64,000 nucleotides of DNA from NCBI GenBank assembly GCA_025355005.1, contig JANXLV010000367.1:32060-96059 (forward strand), read 5' to 3'. Both the position numbers and the translations under genes were made by a program. Position 1 is the stretch's first letter. Every line of letters starts with the position of its first letter. The notes under the pieces were generated by a model that was given only the letters and a program-made list of their open reading frames with translations, was not told the DNA's origin and searched no databases. Below are positions 43,903 to 52,680 of this stretch, piece by piece. Source of the DNA: Myxococcales bacterium (GTDB lineage: Bacteria > Myxococcota_A > Polyangia > Polyangiales > Polyangiaceae).

Positions 43903-44880
43903 GTGAGCTCTGCGCCTGCTTCTCCGTTCGTCCCTGCGCTGCAGAAGAAGGAGGCGCGGCCGATCGGTGCGATCGTGTTCTTGTGGTTGATCTTCCTGTG
44001 GCCCATCGGCTCATGCGGATCCATGGGCGGCATGCGCTTGCGACAGGCCACGGCGCCCGTGGTCGCGGTCGACGCGCCCGCGAAGCTCGCATCGGTGCCG
44101 CTGGGAAAATTCGTATCCGCGGACGTCCGACCGACGACGCTGTCGAAGGGGGAGTTTCCCATCGGCAACCAGCGGATGGCCGTGGCCGATGGCTACGAGT
44201 CGTTCGGTGTCGCGGACGCGCGCGACGTCATCATCATCGCGAACACCGACCTCAGCGCGCTCGAGCATCGTGGTGTCGTGAAAGTGGAAGGGCAGATGTG
44301 CGACGGCGACGCGGTGCTTGTCTGTCAGGTTCCCGCGGAGCTCGGCAGATACGTCGGGTACGTGGAGAAGGAGCGCAAGGTCCCCATCCACGTGCTCCTC
44401 GCAAGCGCGAAGCCGCACGGCATGATCTGGGAGGCGTGTATTGGCCTCGGCACCGCGTGGATGGTGTTCCTGCTCGGCCTCGTCGCGACGTGGCAAGTCC
44501 TGCGTGCTTCGCGGACACCCGGCGCGCTAGCGTTCGAGAAGCCGGTCACGCTGCCTGCGGGGCCCGAAGCGATTCGCGCGAAGCTCCGCGCGCAGGCGGG
44601 CCCGATGTGTCGCGTTGCGCACGACGACGCGGAGCTGTTCGTCTTGCTCGTGGGCAAGAGCATGGGTCAGGCGCGGCTCATGGGCGCGCGCGAGCCCACC
44701 GACATCCCACTGCGCGTGGACGTGATGCTCGGGGCCACCGACGCATACCGAGGCAGCGCAGCGCACGTGCGCATCTTCGCCTTGTTTGGCTCACCGAAGT
44801 CGCAAGTCCTCGCGCCCGCCGCGCAGCTGGCAGTGCAGAGAGCCTCCGCATGGATCGTTGGCCTCTGCGAGACCCCGTGA
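43903..44880 (+). CDS. Membrane protein of unknown function, 325 aa
   Basis: GTG start. Two hydrophobic helices, at about 20-36 and 165-185 (CIGLGTAWMVFLLGLVATW), enclose a region of about 130 residues that should face the periplasm; the C-terminal domain of about 140 residues should be cytoplasmic. No known domain is recognised. It follows the CPBP gene by 27 bp and ends the plus-strand cluster. Confidence 0.65.
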   Translation: MSSAPASPFVPALQKKEARPIGAIVFLWLIFLWPIGSCGSMGGMRLRQATAPVVAVDAPAKLASVPLGKFVSADVRPTTLSKGEFPIGNQRMAVADGYESFGVADARDVIIIANTDLSALEHRGVVKVEGQMCDGDAVLVCQVPAELGRYVGYVEKERKVPIHVLLASAKPHGMIWEACIGLGTAWMVFLLGLVATWQVLRASRTPGALAFEKPVTLPAGPEAIRAKLRAQAGPMCRVAHDDAELFVLLVGKSMGQARLMGAREPTDIPLRVDVMLGATDAYRGSAAHVRIFALFGSPKSQVLAPAAQLAVQRASAWIVGLCETP

Positions 44881-44884
44881 CCCC

Positions 44885-44918
44885 CGCGCGACTCACCACG
44901 GCTCTCGCGCGACTCACC
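44885..44918. repeat. 13-bp direct repeat between converging genes
   Basis: CGCGCGACTCACC at 44885-44897 and again at 44906-44918, 21 bp apart. It lies in the 50-bp gap between the converging membrane-protein and tatD genes. Confidence 0.6.
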
Positions 44919-44930
44919 GCGGCCCCGTCG

Positions 44931-45728
44931 TCACGGAAGTGAGAACAGGCGGCGCGCGTTCTCTGTCGAGATCGTGGCCAGGTCTTCTGGCGTCTCGCCG
45001 CGCGCGCGGGCGACCGTGGCGGCCACATGCTTCACGAAGCAGGGCTCGTTGCGGCGGCGTGCCTTGTCCAGGTCGCGTGGGAAGAGATAGGGCGCGTCCG
45101 TCTCGACCATGATGCGATTCCTCGGGATCGTCTTCACCAGATCGAAGAGGTGGCGGCCGCGGCGTTCGTCGCAGATCCATCCGGTGATGCCGATGTGGAG
45201 ATCCATCTCGAGGTAACGCGCGAGCGCGCTCGCGTCGCCCGTGAAGCAGTGCACGACAGCCCCGACGAGCTTCGGGCGATGCCGCGCGAGGATCTCGGCG
45301 AACGCGTCCGTGGCGTCGCGCTCGTGCAGGAATACGGGCTTCTTCACGCTGGCGGCTAGCGCGAGCTGCGCCTCGAAGCACGCCAGCTGGTCCTTCTTTT
45401 CGGAGAAGTTGCGGTTGAAATCCAGGCCGCACTCACCGACCGCGACGACGTCGTCGTGCACCAGCAGCTCGCCGAGCGAGCGCATGGCCAGCTCTCCGTG
45501 CGTGCTCGCATGGTGCGGGTGGATGCCGGCGGTGGAGAAGAGCTTCACCGGGCCGTGCAATCGCCGATCACTCGTGATGCGGCGTGCGTGCGCGGAGAGC
45601 TCCACGCTGGTGCCGGTGATGAGCAGGCGCGTGACACCCGCATCGTGTGCGCGCGCCAGCACCTCCTTCGTGTCCCCCGCGAACGCGCGGTTCGTGAGGT
45701 TCGCTCCGATGTCCGTGAGCTCGCTCAT
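44931..45728 (-). CDS. tatD: TatD-family metal-dependent hydrolase
   Basis: 265 residues. TIM-barrel metal-dependent DNase or hydrolase. The metal-binding segments are present: TDIGANL at the start, GIHPHHA, VGECGLDFNR, FLHERDA, HCFTG and ETDAPYLFPR. Overlaps the upstream small gene by 4 nt (ATGA). Confidence 0.92.
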   Translation of the reverse strand: MSELTDIGANLTNRAFAGDTKEVLARAHDAGVTRLLITGTSVELSAHARRITSDRRLHGPVKLFSTAGIHPHHASTHGELAMRSLGELLVHDDVVAVGECGLDFNRNFSEKKDQLACFEAQLALAASVKKPVFLHERDATDAFAEILARHRPKLVGAVVHCFTGDASALARYLEMDLHIGITGWICDERRGRHLFDLVKTIPRNRIMVETDAPYLFPRDLDKARRRNEPCFVKHVAATVARARGETPEDLATISTENARRLFSLP

Positions 45729-46051
45729 GATGCCACCAGCTCTTCGCTCTTCGGCACGAGCGCGCTCTCGTGAGCCAGCGTTGTCCGCTCCGCGATCAGT
45801 GCGGCCCACGCCTTCGCGTCCCAGTCGCTCCCCGGCGACAGCCCGCGCGGCGCCTTCTGCACATGCAGCCGGCCGCGCGCGAACGCGACCGTCACGTACA
45901 GCTCCGTGGCCTTCTTTCGCAGGAACATGTGGCGACGCTGCTCGTCTGCCATCGGCCCTGCCCAGCGTGTGCGGAGCACGCGCTTCAATTCTCGAATCTC
46001 TCTCTCCACGTCTCTGATGCAATCAACAAAACTATCCATTTCAATCTCCAT
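45725..46051 (-). CDS. Conserved hypothetical protein, 108 aa
   Basis: A helical N-terminal half (IRDVEREIRELKRVLRTRW) may be coiled coil, and the rest is basic. No cysteine pair, signal or membrane helix. The stop overlaps tatD by 4 nt, so they form an operon. Function unknown. Confidence 0.65.
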   Translation of the reverse strand: MEIEMDSFVDCIRDVEREIRELKRVLRTRWAGPMADEQRRHMFLRKKATELYVTVAFARGRLHVQKAPRGLSPGSDWDAKAWAALIAERTTLAHESALVPKSEELVAS

Positions 46052-46143
46052 TCGTTGTTCGGTTTCCGAAGCACGAATGAGAGACCGGCGGGCCGCGTGC
46101 GCGGGCGAGCGCGCGACTGCGACGATGTTGGCTGGGACGACGC

Positions 46144-46219
46144 TGGTAGCTGGGGCTCGAGTCGAACGAGCTTCTCCGGGAGGCTATCCCGGCGCAGGGA
46201 CCGTTCCTACGACCCCGCA
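46144..46219 (-). tRNA. tRNA-like cloverleaf, degenerate (possible tRNA relic)
   Basis: 76 nt ending in an encoded CCA. D stem GTAG/CTGC, anticodon stem CCGGG/CCCGG and T stem GCTCG/CGAGC pair fully. U8, GG at 18-19, U33 and the T-loop TTCGACT are at their usual places. Against a working tRNA: the acceptor stem pairs at only 5 of 7 positions (1-72 and 4-69 mismatch), A14 and A21 are not conserved, position 37 is C, and the anticodon would read AGC, which is rare in bacteria. It could be a decayed tRNA, a structural mimic, or chance. Confidence 0.4.
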
Positions 46220-46224
46220 AAAAC

Positions 46225-46374
46225 GAGTACGGCGAGTACGGCGAGTATGACGAGTGAGCAGAGTACTCACGGGAGCGACGGGAGAGAGCCGAGAGAGCCG
46301 AGAGAGCGGAAGACGGAACGACCAGCGAACGATCGCCCGGAAAACCCGGCCTCTCGTCGCGCTTGTCGCGCTTG
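46225..46374. repeat. Three short 9-bp tandem repeat tracts
   Basis: GAGTACGGC-type units at 46225-46254 (three copies, the third altered), GAGAGAGCC-type units at 46282-46308 (three copies, last base changed) and TCGCGCTTG at 46357-46374 (two copies). All use a 9-bp period, adjacent to the tRNA-like structure. Confidence 0.7.
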
Positions 46375-46483
46375 TTCTGTGGAAGCGAATGTCTACGTTT
46401 CTGAGCCCAACACCTGTCCTGTGCGAATCACTTCTGCTCCGAAGCTTTGCATGGAGTCGCGCCTTGTCAAGGCGTCGGGCCTG

Positions 46484-47002
46484 TCACGCGGGAGGCGGAC
46501 GCGAGTCAGCGCGCGTGCGCGGCGGGGCAGGGGCGCCGAGCGCGACGAGCAGGTGCTCGAACATGCGCGCGCGCGTCTTGTTGCGCGGTGAGCGCTCGTA
46601 CACGCGACAGAGATGCGTGAGCGCGGCAAGGGCGGCGGCCTTGTTGTTGCCACCCCAGCCCTCGCTTGCGAGCCTTCTCCACATCAGCTGTTCGAGCGCG
46701 CGCGGCCTGCGTAGAAGACCCTTGGCTGCGCGCTCCACCAGGTCGACGGAGCTTGGGTTCGCGCGCATCGCCCGCGTGTAGTAGCCCACCGCGCCGGTCG
46801 TGCGTCCCACCGCGCCTGCGCATGCGTCGCCGGCCTCGGCCAGCGCGAGGGCGCGTTCCTCGTCGGTCTTCGCGGCGTCGATCTTCTTCCGCGCCTCCGC
46901 GAGCGACCCGAGCGCCGCGCGGCTTCCCGCGAACATCGGGCGAAACCTGTATATTACATACAGTCCGAAGACCGTGGCGGCCGCGATGAGCTTCCAGTCC
47001 AT
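46484..47002 (-). CDS. Membrane-anchored TPR-like protein
   Basis: 172 residues. An N-terminal helix (LIAAATVFGLYVIYRF) acts as anchor, followed by a helical region with TPR-like features (ALAEAGDACAGAVGRTTGAVGYYTRAMRANPSSVDL). Pro/Arg-rich tail. I chose the ATG at 47002 because the longer frame would read into the divergent transglycosylase gene. Function unknown. Confidence 0.7.
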   Translation of the reverse strand: MDWKLIAAATVFGLYVIYRFRPMFAGSRAALGSLAEARKKIDAAKTDEERALALAEAGDACAGAVGRTTGAVGYYTRAMRANPSSVDLVERAAKGLLRRPRALEQLMWRRLASEGWGGNNKAAALAALTHLCRVYERSPRNKTRARMFEHLLVALGAPAPPRTRADSRPPPA

Positions 47003-47092
47003 GCGAGAGATCCGCTTACCACGGAATATGCGGGCGAGGACGGGTGTCTGGAAGTTGCGGGACGCCGGGGTTTCCGGCACCATCGGAACCGA

Positions 47093-47782
47093 ATGAAGCG
47101 TGCTCTGCGAATCGTGCTCGGCGTCGTCGCCCTTGCCGCCTTCTTGGTGGTGGTGCCGTCGGGTGCGCGCGCCGACATCTATCAGTGGGTGGATGCGGAC
47201 GGCGTGGTGCACTTCACCAACAAGACGTCGACCGACCCACGGGCGAAGCTCTATCTCAAGTCCGCGACACCGACGCCCGCCCCCGGAGCGCCCGGAGCGT
47301 CTGCACCATCGGGCGCGCCGCTGTGGACGCCGCAGCGGGACCCCTCGCGGTACACGCGCTTCGACGAGTGGATCCGCCAGGCCGCAGCTCTCTACCAGCT
47401 CCCCGAGCAGCTCGTTCGTGCAGTCATCAAGGTCGAGAGCGACTACGAGCCTCGCGCTGTCAGCTCCGCGGGTGCGCGCGGCCTCATGCAGCTCATGCCG
47501 CAGACTGCGGACCGTCTGCAGGTGAAGGACATCAACGACCCGCGCGAGAACATCTTCGGCGGCGTGCGCTACCTGCGCATCCTCGCGAACACGTTCAACG
47601 GCGATCTCGAGCTCACCGTGGCCGCCTACAACGCAGGCGAAGAGTCCGTGATGAAGTACGGCGGCATCCCGCCCTACGCCGAGACGCGCAACTACGTGGT
47701 GAAGGTCACCAAGTTCTACCGCCGCTATCGCATGATCGCGGACCCGGCAGAGGCCAGCCTCCCGGCCCCCGACGGCCAGTGA
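47093..47782 (+). CDS. Lytic transglycosylase with DUF4124 domain
   Basis: 229 residues with a signal peptide ending ARA. DUF4124 (about 27-60, DIYQWVDADGVVHFTNK) precedes a Pro linker and an SLT domain (about 95-205) with catalytic Glu in IKVESDYEPRAVSSAGARGLMQLMP and the AAYNAGEE motif. It cleaves peptidoglycan glycan strands to 1,6-anhydro products in the periplasm. The stop overlaps the next gene (GTGA). Confidence 0.92.
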   Translation: MKRALRIVLGVVALAAFLVVVPSGARADIYQWVDADGVVHFTNKTSTDPRAKLYLKSATPTPAPGAPGASAPSGAPLWTPQRDPSRYTRFDEWIRQAAALYQLPEQLVRAVIKVESDYEPRAVSSAGARGLMQLMPQTADRLQVKDINDPRENIFGGVRYLRILANTFNGDLELTVAAYNAGEESVMKYGGIPPYAETRNYVVKVTKFYRRYRMIADPAEASLPAPDGQ

Positions 47783-48864
47783 GCGCGCGCTGCTCAGCGG
47801 CGACGAAGCACGGCGCGCTGCTCGCGCTCACGACGCTGGTCGTGGGCGTGCTCGTGACGATCTCCGAAGAGACGCCGTGCGCCGCGTATCCGCCGCCGCT
47901 CGAGCTGCAAGAGGTCGCGGACACGGGCTCCATGCCGAAGGGCGTGATCATCTCGCCCGACGGGGACAAGATCTACGTCACCAACTTCGGCCAGGCGAAC
48001 GGCAAGAACGTAAGCGTGTATGATGCACATACCCTGGCGCCGCAGGGGACGCTCGTGGTGCCGGGCAATGTCGTGGAGAGCCTGCTCTCCACGGACGGCA
48101 AGACGCTCTACGTGAGCAACTTCGAGAAGAACGTCGTCCAGTTCCTCGACATCGAGAAGAAGCGGATCGTGCGCGAGGTGAAGACCGGCGCGCACCCCAA
48201 GATCCTCGCGCTCACGCACGACGGCAACACGCTCTTCGCGGCGAACTGGAACGGCAACTCCGTCACCCAGATCGACGTCCCCACCGGCAAGGTCGTGCGA
48301 ACGCTCCCCGCTGGCGCGCAGCCGCGCGGCATGGTCGCGTCGACCGACGGGCATCTCTACATCGCGAACTTCAACGGCGAGTCGATCGACATCTACTACG
48401 GCGCTGAATACAAGGAGCACAAGCGCATCAGCGCGTGCCGCATCCCGCGCCACCTGGTGCTGTCACCGGACGAGAAGACGCTCTACATCAGCTGCTACCA
48501 CGACAGCATGCTGCACGCGCTCGACACGTCGTCGCTCGAGATCGTCCACACGGCGCACATCGGCAGCTCACCGAAGAGCATCGACGTCTCGCCCGACGGC
48601 CGATACGTGTATTCTGCAGATTATGGCGCGCAGACGAACAGCGTCTCCGTGGTGGACACGACGGACTGGACCGCCCGCGTGTATCCAATCCCCGGCATGG
48701 ACCACGGCAGCGGTATCGCCGTCACGAAGGACGGACAGCACGCCTACGTGACCGGCTGGTACGACAACCACGTCTACCTCGTGGGCTTCGAAGGCACGGG
48801 CGGCCACCCGGACGCCGCGCTCGCGAAGGTCCAGGGCTGGATCCGCCGCCCGAAGCACGACTAG
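47779..48864 (+). CDS. YncE-like seven-bladed beta-propeller protein
   Basis: 361 residues from a GTG overlapping the transglycosylase stop by 4 nt. An N-terminal hydrophobic signal (LLALTTLVVGVLVTI) is followed by about seven YVTN-type blades such as PKGVIISPDGDKIYVTNFG and PKSIDVSPDGRYVYSADYG. Probably periplasmic and bound for peptidoglycan or another ligand, given the coupling with the transglycosylase; that link is inference. Confidence 0.85.
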   Translation: MSARCSAATKHGALLALTTLVVGVLVTISEETPCAAYPPPLELQEVADTGSMPKGVIISPDGDKIYVTNFGQANGKNVSVYDAHTLAPQGTLVVPGNVVESLLSTDGKTLYVSNFEKNVVQFLDIEKKRIVREVKTGAHPKILALTHDGNTLFAANWNGNSVTQIDVPTGKVVRTLPAGAQPRGMVASTDGHLYIANFNGESIDIYYGAEYKEHKRISACRIPRHLVLSPDEKTLYISCYHDSMLHALDTSSLEIVHTAHIGSSPKSIDVSPDGRYVYSADYGAQTNSVSVVDTTDWTARVYPIPGMDHGSGIAVTKDGQHAYVTGWYDNHVYLVGFEGTGGHPDAALAKVQGWIRRPKHD

Positions 48865-48866
48865 AG

Positions 48867-49487
48867 CTAGTGCTTGAAGACGATCACGTCGTCCACGAGG
48901 AAGCAGGTGCCTACAGGGTTGGCCTGGAGGCTCGCCACCAGCTGTGCGCCGCTGTCGACTTGCACGAGGGTCGTCGTCGAGACCTGGAGCCAGCCGTCCG
49001 CGGTGACTCCGCCGCTGCCGGCCACAGCCGTGCCCTGCTGAACCTGCTGGTTCTTGGATCCGCTCACGTCGATCCTGGTTCCGGTCGTGGTCGGCACTCC
49101 GGCGTCCGTCAGGGCCCGCACCCATGCTCGCATCTCGTAGGTCGCGCCCAACTCAGCGCCTGCCACGTACTGATAGAGCCTGTACGGCCCGGCGTCCGTG
49201 TCGCTGCAGACACGGCACGCATGCCCGCCGTCGCGGGCCTCCAGATCGTCCGTTGCGCTGGCAGCAACGGGCGTCCAGGCAGTGCACCCCTGCTCGAAGT
49301 CACCGTTCACGGCCAGGTTGGTCACGCCTGCCTCCATCGCATTGCCGCCGCCACCGTCGCCGAGAACGCCCCCATCGGCGCTACCCGCGATGTCGCGGCC
49401 CGAAAACGACGAGCACGCGCTGGCGATGCCCAGTGAGCACACAACGATCACGAGAGCGATGCGCGCACGAGAGTCGCGGAAGACCAT
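48867..49487 (-). CDS. Lipoprotein with carbohydrate-binding-like domain
   Basis: 206 residues. Lipobox ASAC at about residue 25, an Asp/Gly-rich linker (ADGGVLGDGGGG), and a jelly-roll-like domain starting LAVNGDFEQGCTAWTP and ending CFLVDDVIVFKH. The NGDFE and DDV marks resemble CBM_4_9-type modules. Carbohydrate binding is plausible but not shown. It ends 2 bp from the end of the convergent propeller gene. Confidence 0.78.
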   Translation of the reverse strand: MVFRDSRARIALVIVVCSLGIASACSSFSGRDIAGSADGGVLGDGGGGNAMEAGVTNLAVNGDFEQGCTAWTPVAASATDDLEARDGGHACRVCSDTDAGPYRLYQYVAGAELGATYEMRAWVRALTDAGVPTTTGTRIDVSGSKNQQVQQGTAVAGSGGVTADGWLQVSTTTLVQVDSGAQLVASLQANPVGTCFLVDDVIVFKH

Positions 49488-49502
49488 CTTTGCAGCGTAC
49501 GC

Positions 49503-50672
49503 CTAGCCGCCGCGCATGGCTACAACCAAAGAAACCCGGGCGGCCCTGAGGGCAGGGAAGAACCCGCCGATGAGGCCCATCATGAGCGCGAAGAAGAGTG
49601 CGCGGAAGATGATCGCGGGTGTCGGCTCGAACGTGAAGACGATCTCCGACCAGCTCTGGAAATTCATCATGGAGAATTTCACGAACTGCATTCCCATGGC
49701 CGCCAGCGCGCCGACACCTCCGCCAAAGAGCGCGAGGATGACCGACTCCAGGAGGAACGAGACGAGGATGCTGCTGCGAGAGAAGCCGAGCGCGCGCAGC
49801 GTTCCGATCTCTCGCTGACGGTTCGCGACCGCCGCATACATCGTGATCATGGCGCCGATCATGGCGCCGATGGAGAAGAAGAACGAGATGACTCCGCCGA
49901 GCGCGCCGACGAAGATGGACGTGCCCTCGGACTGCTTGTCGAAGTACTCCGTGTCGCGCATGGCGAGGAAGCCGAACTGCTTGTCGCTCTCCATGCTCGC
50001 GCGGAAGCCGTCGTACTTGTCGGGAGACTCCAGCCGCACGCGGACCGACGACACCATGCCGGGGCGGGAGTACGCCGCTCGCAGCGTGTCCACGTCGACC
50101 CAGATCTCCGACTCGTAGGACGAGCCGTTCGCCGCGAACACGCCGACGACGGTGACGGGCCGGTTCTTGCGCAGGTCGAATGTGTTCCCGAGGTCCGTGC
50201 CCTTGAAGCGACCGCGGATGCGCTGTCCCACGATGACCTCGTCCTTGCCGGGAGCAGGAGCGCGCCCGTCGACGATCGTGACCTCGGGACGGAACTGCAT
50301 GGCGTTCGCAGGGACGCCGCGGATCTGCACGTTCGTCACGCCGGCCGCGCCGATCTTCTCCATCGCGCGGACGACGATGATCTCGCCCACGCCGATGGGC
50401 GCGTTCTTGCCGTCCTTCTTCACGCCGGGCGTGCCCATGATCGTGTTGATGGCGCCGATGTCGATCACGCTGCCGAGCTCGTTGTCGCTGCCCTTTCGGA
50501 GCACGACGGCGACGTCGGACTGGCCGGAGACCGACAGCGTCTTCTTGATGCCGTTCGCGAGCATGAGCGCCGATGCGAGCACGAACACCACGAGCGCGAT
50601 GCCGAGCGCGGTGGCGATGGTGGTGGTCTTGCGGACCGCGAGGCTCCGCACGTTGTAGCGAATCGGAATCAT
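49503..50672 (-). CDS. ABC transporter permease (MacB/FtsX type), second permease
   Basis: 389 residues. One N-terminal helix (TTTIATALGIALVVFVLASALML), a periplasmic domain of about 220 residues with a MacB-like fold, and three C-terminal helices with the FtsX motif QREIGTLRALGFSR. The last gene of the six-gene operon; it starts inside the stop of the first permease gene (ATGA). Confidence 0.9.
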   Translation of the reverse strand: MIPIRYNVRSLAVRKTTTIATALGIALVVFVLASALMLANGIKKTLSVSGQSDVAVVLRKGSDNELGSVIDIGAINTIMGTPGVKKDGKNAPIGVGEIIVVRAMEKIGAAGVTNVQIRGVPANAMQFRPEVTIVDGRAPAPGKDEVIVGQRIRGRFKGTDLGNTFDLRKNRPVTVVGVFAANGSSYESEIWVDVDTLRAAYSRPGMVSSVRVRLESPDKYDGFRASMESDKQFGFLAMRDTEYFDKQSEGTSIFVGALGGVISFFFSIGAMIGAMITMYAAVANRQREIGTLRALGFSRSSILVSFLLESVILALFGGGVGALAAMGMQFVKFSMMNFQSWSEIVFTFEPTPAIIFRALFFALMMGLIGGFFPALRAARVSLVVAMRGG

Positions 50673-51856
50673 GCGACCCTCCGGAGGGCGTCGACGACCT
50701 TCAATGTGGATGCGCGGTATGCGGGGATTGCCGCTGCGCCCACTCCGAGGACGAGCGACGCGATGATGGCGCTCGTGGTGACGTTCGGCTCGACCGAGAA
50801 GTTCGGGAAGAAGTTCCCCATGTTCTCCTCGAGCCACTTGCCCATGCCCAGGTTGATGAACGGATACGCGATCGCGATCCCGACGGCGCCGCCGACGCCC
50901 GCGAGGAGCGCTGACTCACCGAGCACGAAGCCCGCGAGGTGACCGCCCGTGAAGCCGATAGCGCGGAGCACGCCGTATTCGTTCGTGCGCTCACGCACTC
51001 CCATGGCGATGGTGTTCCCGAGGATCAGCGCCATGATCGCGAGGATGACGACCGAGATGATGTCGATCGCCGAGAGGACCGCGGAGAACGACGCGAGAAA
51101 AGAAGCGTTGAACGCGTGCTCGTCCTGGCTCTCCGTCTGGATCTCCTGATCTGCGAAGGCCTTGTCGAGCGCAACGCTCACTTCAGCCGATGCCTTGGGA
51201 TTGTCCACGCGGCTGACGATCCAGCCCACGTTCGCGTCCTGGCCTTGCTGGCGCCTTTGCACGTTCGGATCGTTCGCGAGGTAGTCCCAGCGGAACATGA
51301 AGCTGGAGCGATCGATGGCCTTGGACTTGGACGTGTAGATGCCGTCGATGTGAAACTCCCAGTCGCCTTCGCGGGCGAAGATGCCGGACGTCAGCGTGAC
51401 CTTGTCGCCGACCTTCCAGCCCATCTTCTTCGCGAGCAGGTCGCCGACGATGGCGCCCTGCGGGTCGTGCTGGAAGACGTCCATCTGGTCCTTCGGCACG
51501 TCCATGTCGTCGTAGACGACGAAGTATGTCGTGTGATCCACCGCGAACGCCGCGAAGAACTCGCGATCGTGCTTGGGGTCCTTGCCGCCGAACCAGTTCG
51601 AGTAGGTCACGGTCTTCACGTGGGGCGTGGCCTTGACCTGGTCGACGTAGCGCTTCGGCAGCGGCATGACGAACGTGATCTTGTTGCGCGTCACCACGCG
51701 ATCCTTCGCCGCGTAGTCCGCGCCGGAGGTCCACGCGGAGATGATGGTACGCAGCATCATGAACGTGAGCACCGCGACTGCGACGCCCATCACCGTCAAC
51801 ACCGCGCGGAACTTGTTCCGGAGGACGTTCTTGGCGGCGAGCGATACGAGCGTCAC
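50669..51856 (-). CDS. ABC transporter permease (MacB/FtsX type), first permease
   Basis: 395 residues from a GTG that overlaps the ATPase stop (GTGA). Same layout as its neighbour: an N-terminal helix, a large periplasmic domain (about 45-255) and three C-terminal helices with RTNEYGVLRAIGFTGG. The two permeases would form a heterodimer with the ATPase. Confidence 0.9.
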   Translation of the reverse strand: MTLVSLAAKNVLRNKFRAVLTVMGVAVAVLTFMMLRTIISAWTSGADYAAKDRVVTRNKITFVMPLPKRYVDQVKATPHVKTVTYSNWFGGKDPKHDREFFAAFAVDHTTYFVVYDDMDVPKDQMDVFQHDPQGAIVGDLLAKKMGWKVGDKVTLTSGIFAREGDWEFHIDGIYTSKSKAIDRSSFMFRWDYLANDPNVQRRQQGQDANVGWIVSRVDNPKASAEVSVALDKAFADQEIQTESQDEHAFNASFLASFSAVLSAIDIISVVILAIMALILGNTIAMGVRERTNEYGVLRAIGFTGGHLAGFVLGESALLAGVGGAVGIAIAYPFINLGMGKWLEENMGNFFPNFSVEPNVTTSAIIASLVLGVGAAAIPAYRASTLKVVDALRRVA

Positions 51857-52680
51857 CGGAGTGCTCCCTTGTCGAGGCGCAGCTGCACGGTCGCGCGCTC
51901 CGCGGCGGCGGGATCGTGCGTGACCATGATGATGGTCTTCCCGAGCTCCTTGTTCAGCTTCTCGAGCAGGTCGAGGATGTCGTCGGCCGCCTGACGATCG
52001 AGATCGCCCGTGGGCTCGTCGGCGACGATGAGCGCCGGGTCGTTGACGATCGCGCGTGCGATCGCGACGCGTTGCTCCTGACCACCAGAGAGCTGTCGCG
52101 GGTAGTGGCTGCTGCGGTCCTCGAGACCGACGACACGGAGCGCGGTCTGCGCTCGCTTTCGCCGCTCGCTCGACGGCACGTTGGTGAGCAGGAGCGGGAG
52201 CTCCACGTTCTCGACCGCGGTCAGCACTGGCAGCAGGTTGTACGACTGGAAGATGAAGCCGACCGTGTCCGCGCGCCATCGTGCGAGCGCGCTGTCACCG
52301 AGCTGCTCGAGCCGCTTGCCGGCGATCTCGATCGTGCCGGACGTGGGCTTGTCGAGACCGGCGAGCAGGTTGAGCAGCGTCGACTTGCCCGAGCCCGACG
52401 GGCCCATCAAGGCTTCGAACGAGCCCTTCGCGATCGCGAGATCCAGGTTCTGGAGGACCTTGAGAGTCTCGCCGCCGCGCTCGTACGATTTGCTCACGCC
52501 CTTGAGGCTGATGAGCGGCTGCTCCGGGCCGGCGCGGTACGGTGCGTCGCCCTTGTCCTTGGCCTTCTCCTTTGCCTCGGGCTCCTTCGGCTCGGACTTC
52601 TCCGCGGATTTCTCCTCCGTCTTCGCCTCGGTCTTCTTCTTGTCGGCGTCTGCCCCGGCGGGGATTGCTTCCTCGGTCAT
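51853..52680 (-). CDS. ABC transporter ATPase (MacB/LolD type)
   Basis: 275 residues. Walker A GPSGSGKS (about 93-100), Q loop FQSYNLLP, signature LSGGQEQR, Walker B LIVADEPTGDLD and the switch VTHD are all intact. An unusual Lys/Glu-rich extension (about 1-50) precedes the domain. Powers the two permeases. Its ATG shares a base with the HlyD stop codon. Confidence 0.94.
   Translation of the reverse strand: MTEEAIPAGADADKKKTEAKTEEKSAEKSEPKEPEAKEKAKDKGDAPYRAGPEQPLISLKGVSKSYERGGETLKVLQNLDLAIAKGSFEALMGPSGSGKSTLLNLLAGLDKPTSGTIEIAGKRLEQLGDSALARWRADTVGFIFQSYNLLPVLTAVENVELPLLLTNVPSSERRKRAQTALRVVGLEDRSSHYPRQLSGGQEQRVAIARAIVNDPALIVADEPTGDLDRQAADDILDLLEKLNKELGKTIIMVTHDPAAAERATVQLRLDKGALR

Larger units (their letters stand above)
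46052..46483. other. Non-coding region with tRNA-like fold and short tandem repeats
   Basis: 432 bp between two minus-strand genes. It contains the tRNA-like structure at 46144-46219 and three different 9-bp tandem repeats at 46225-46374. Open frames crossing it give only repeat-driven peptides (such as ESRESRESG), so I do not call a protein gene. Confidence 0.55.

Noticed and set aside
46254..46781. Plus-strand open frame crossing the non-coding region
   Set aside because: The peptide is dominated by translated 9-bp repeats and then runs antisense to the TPR-like gene.
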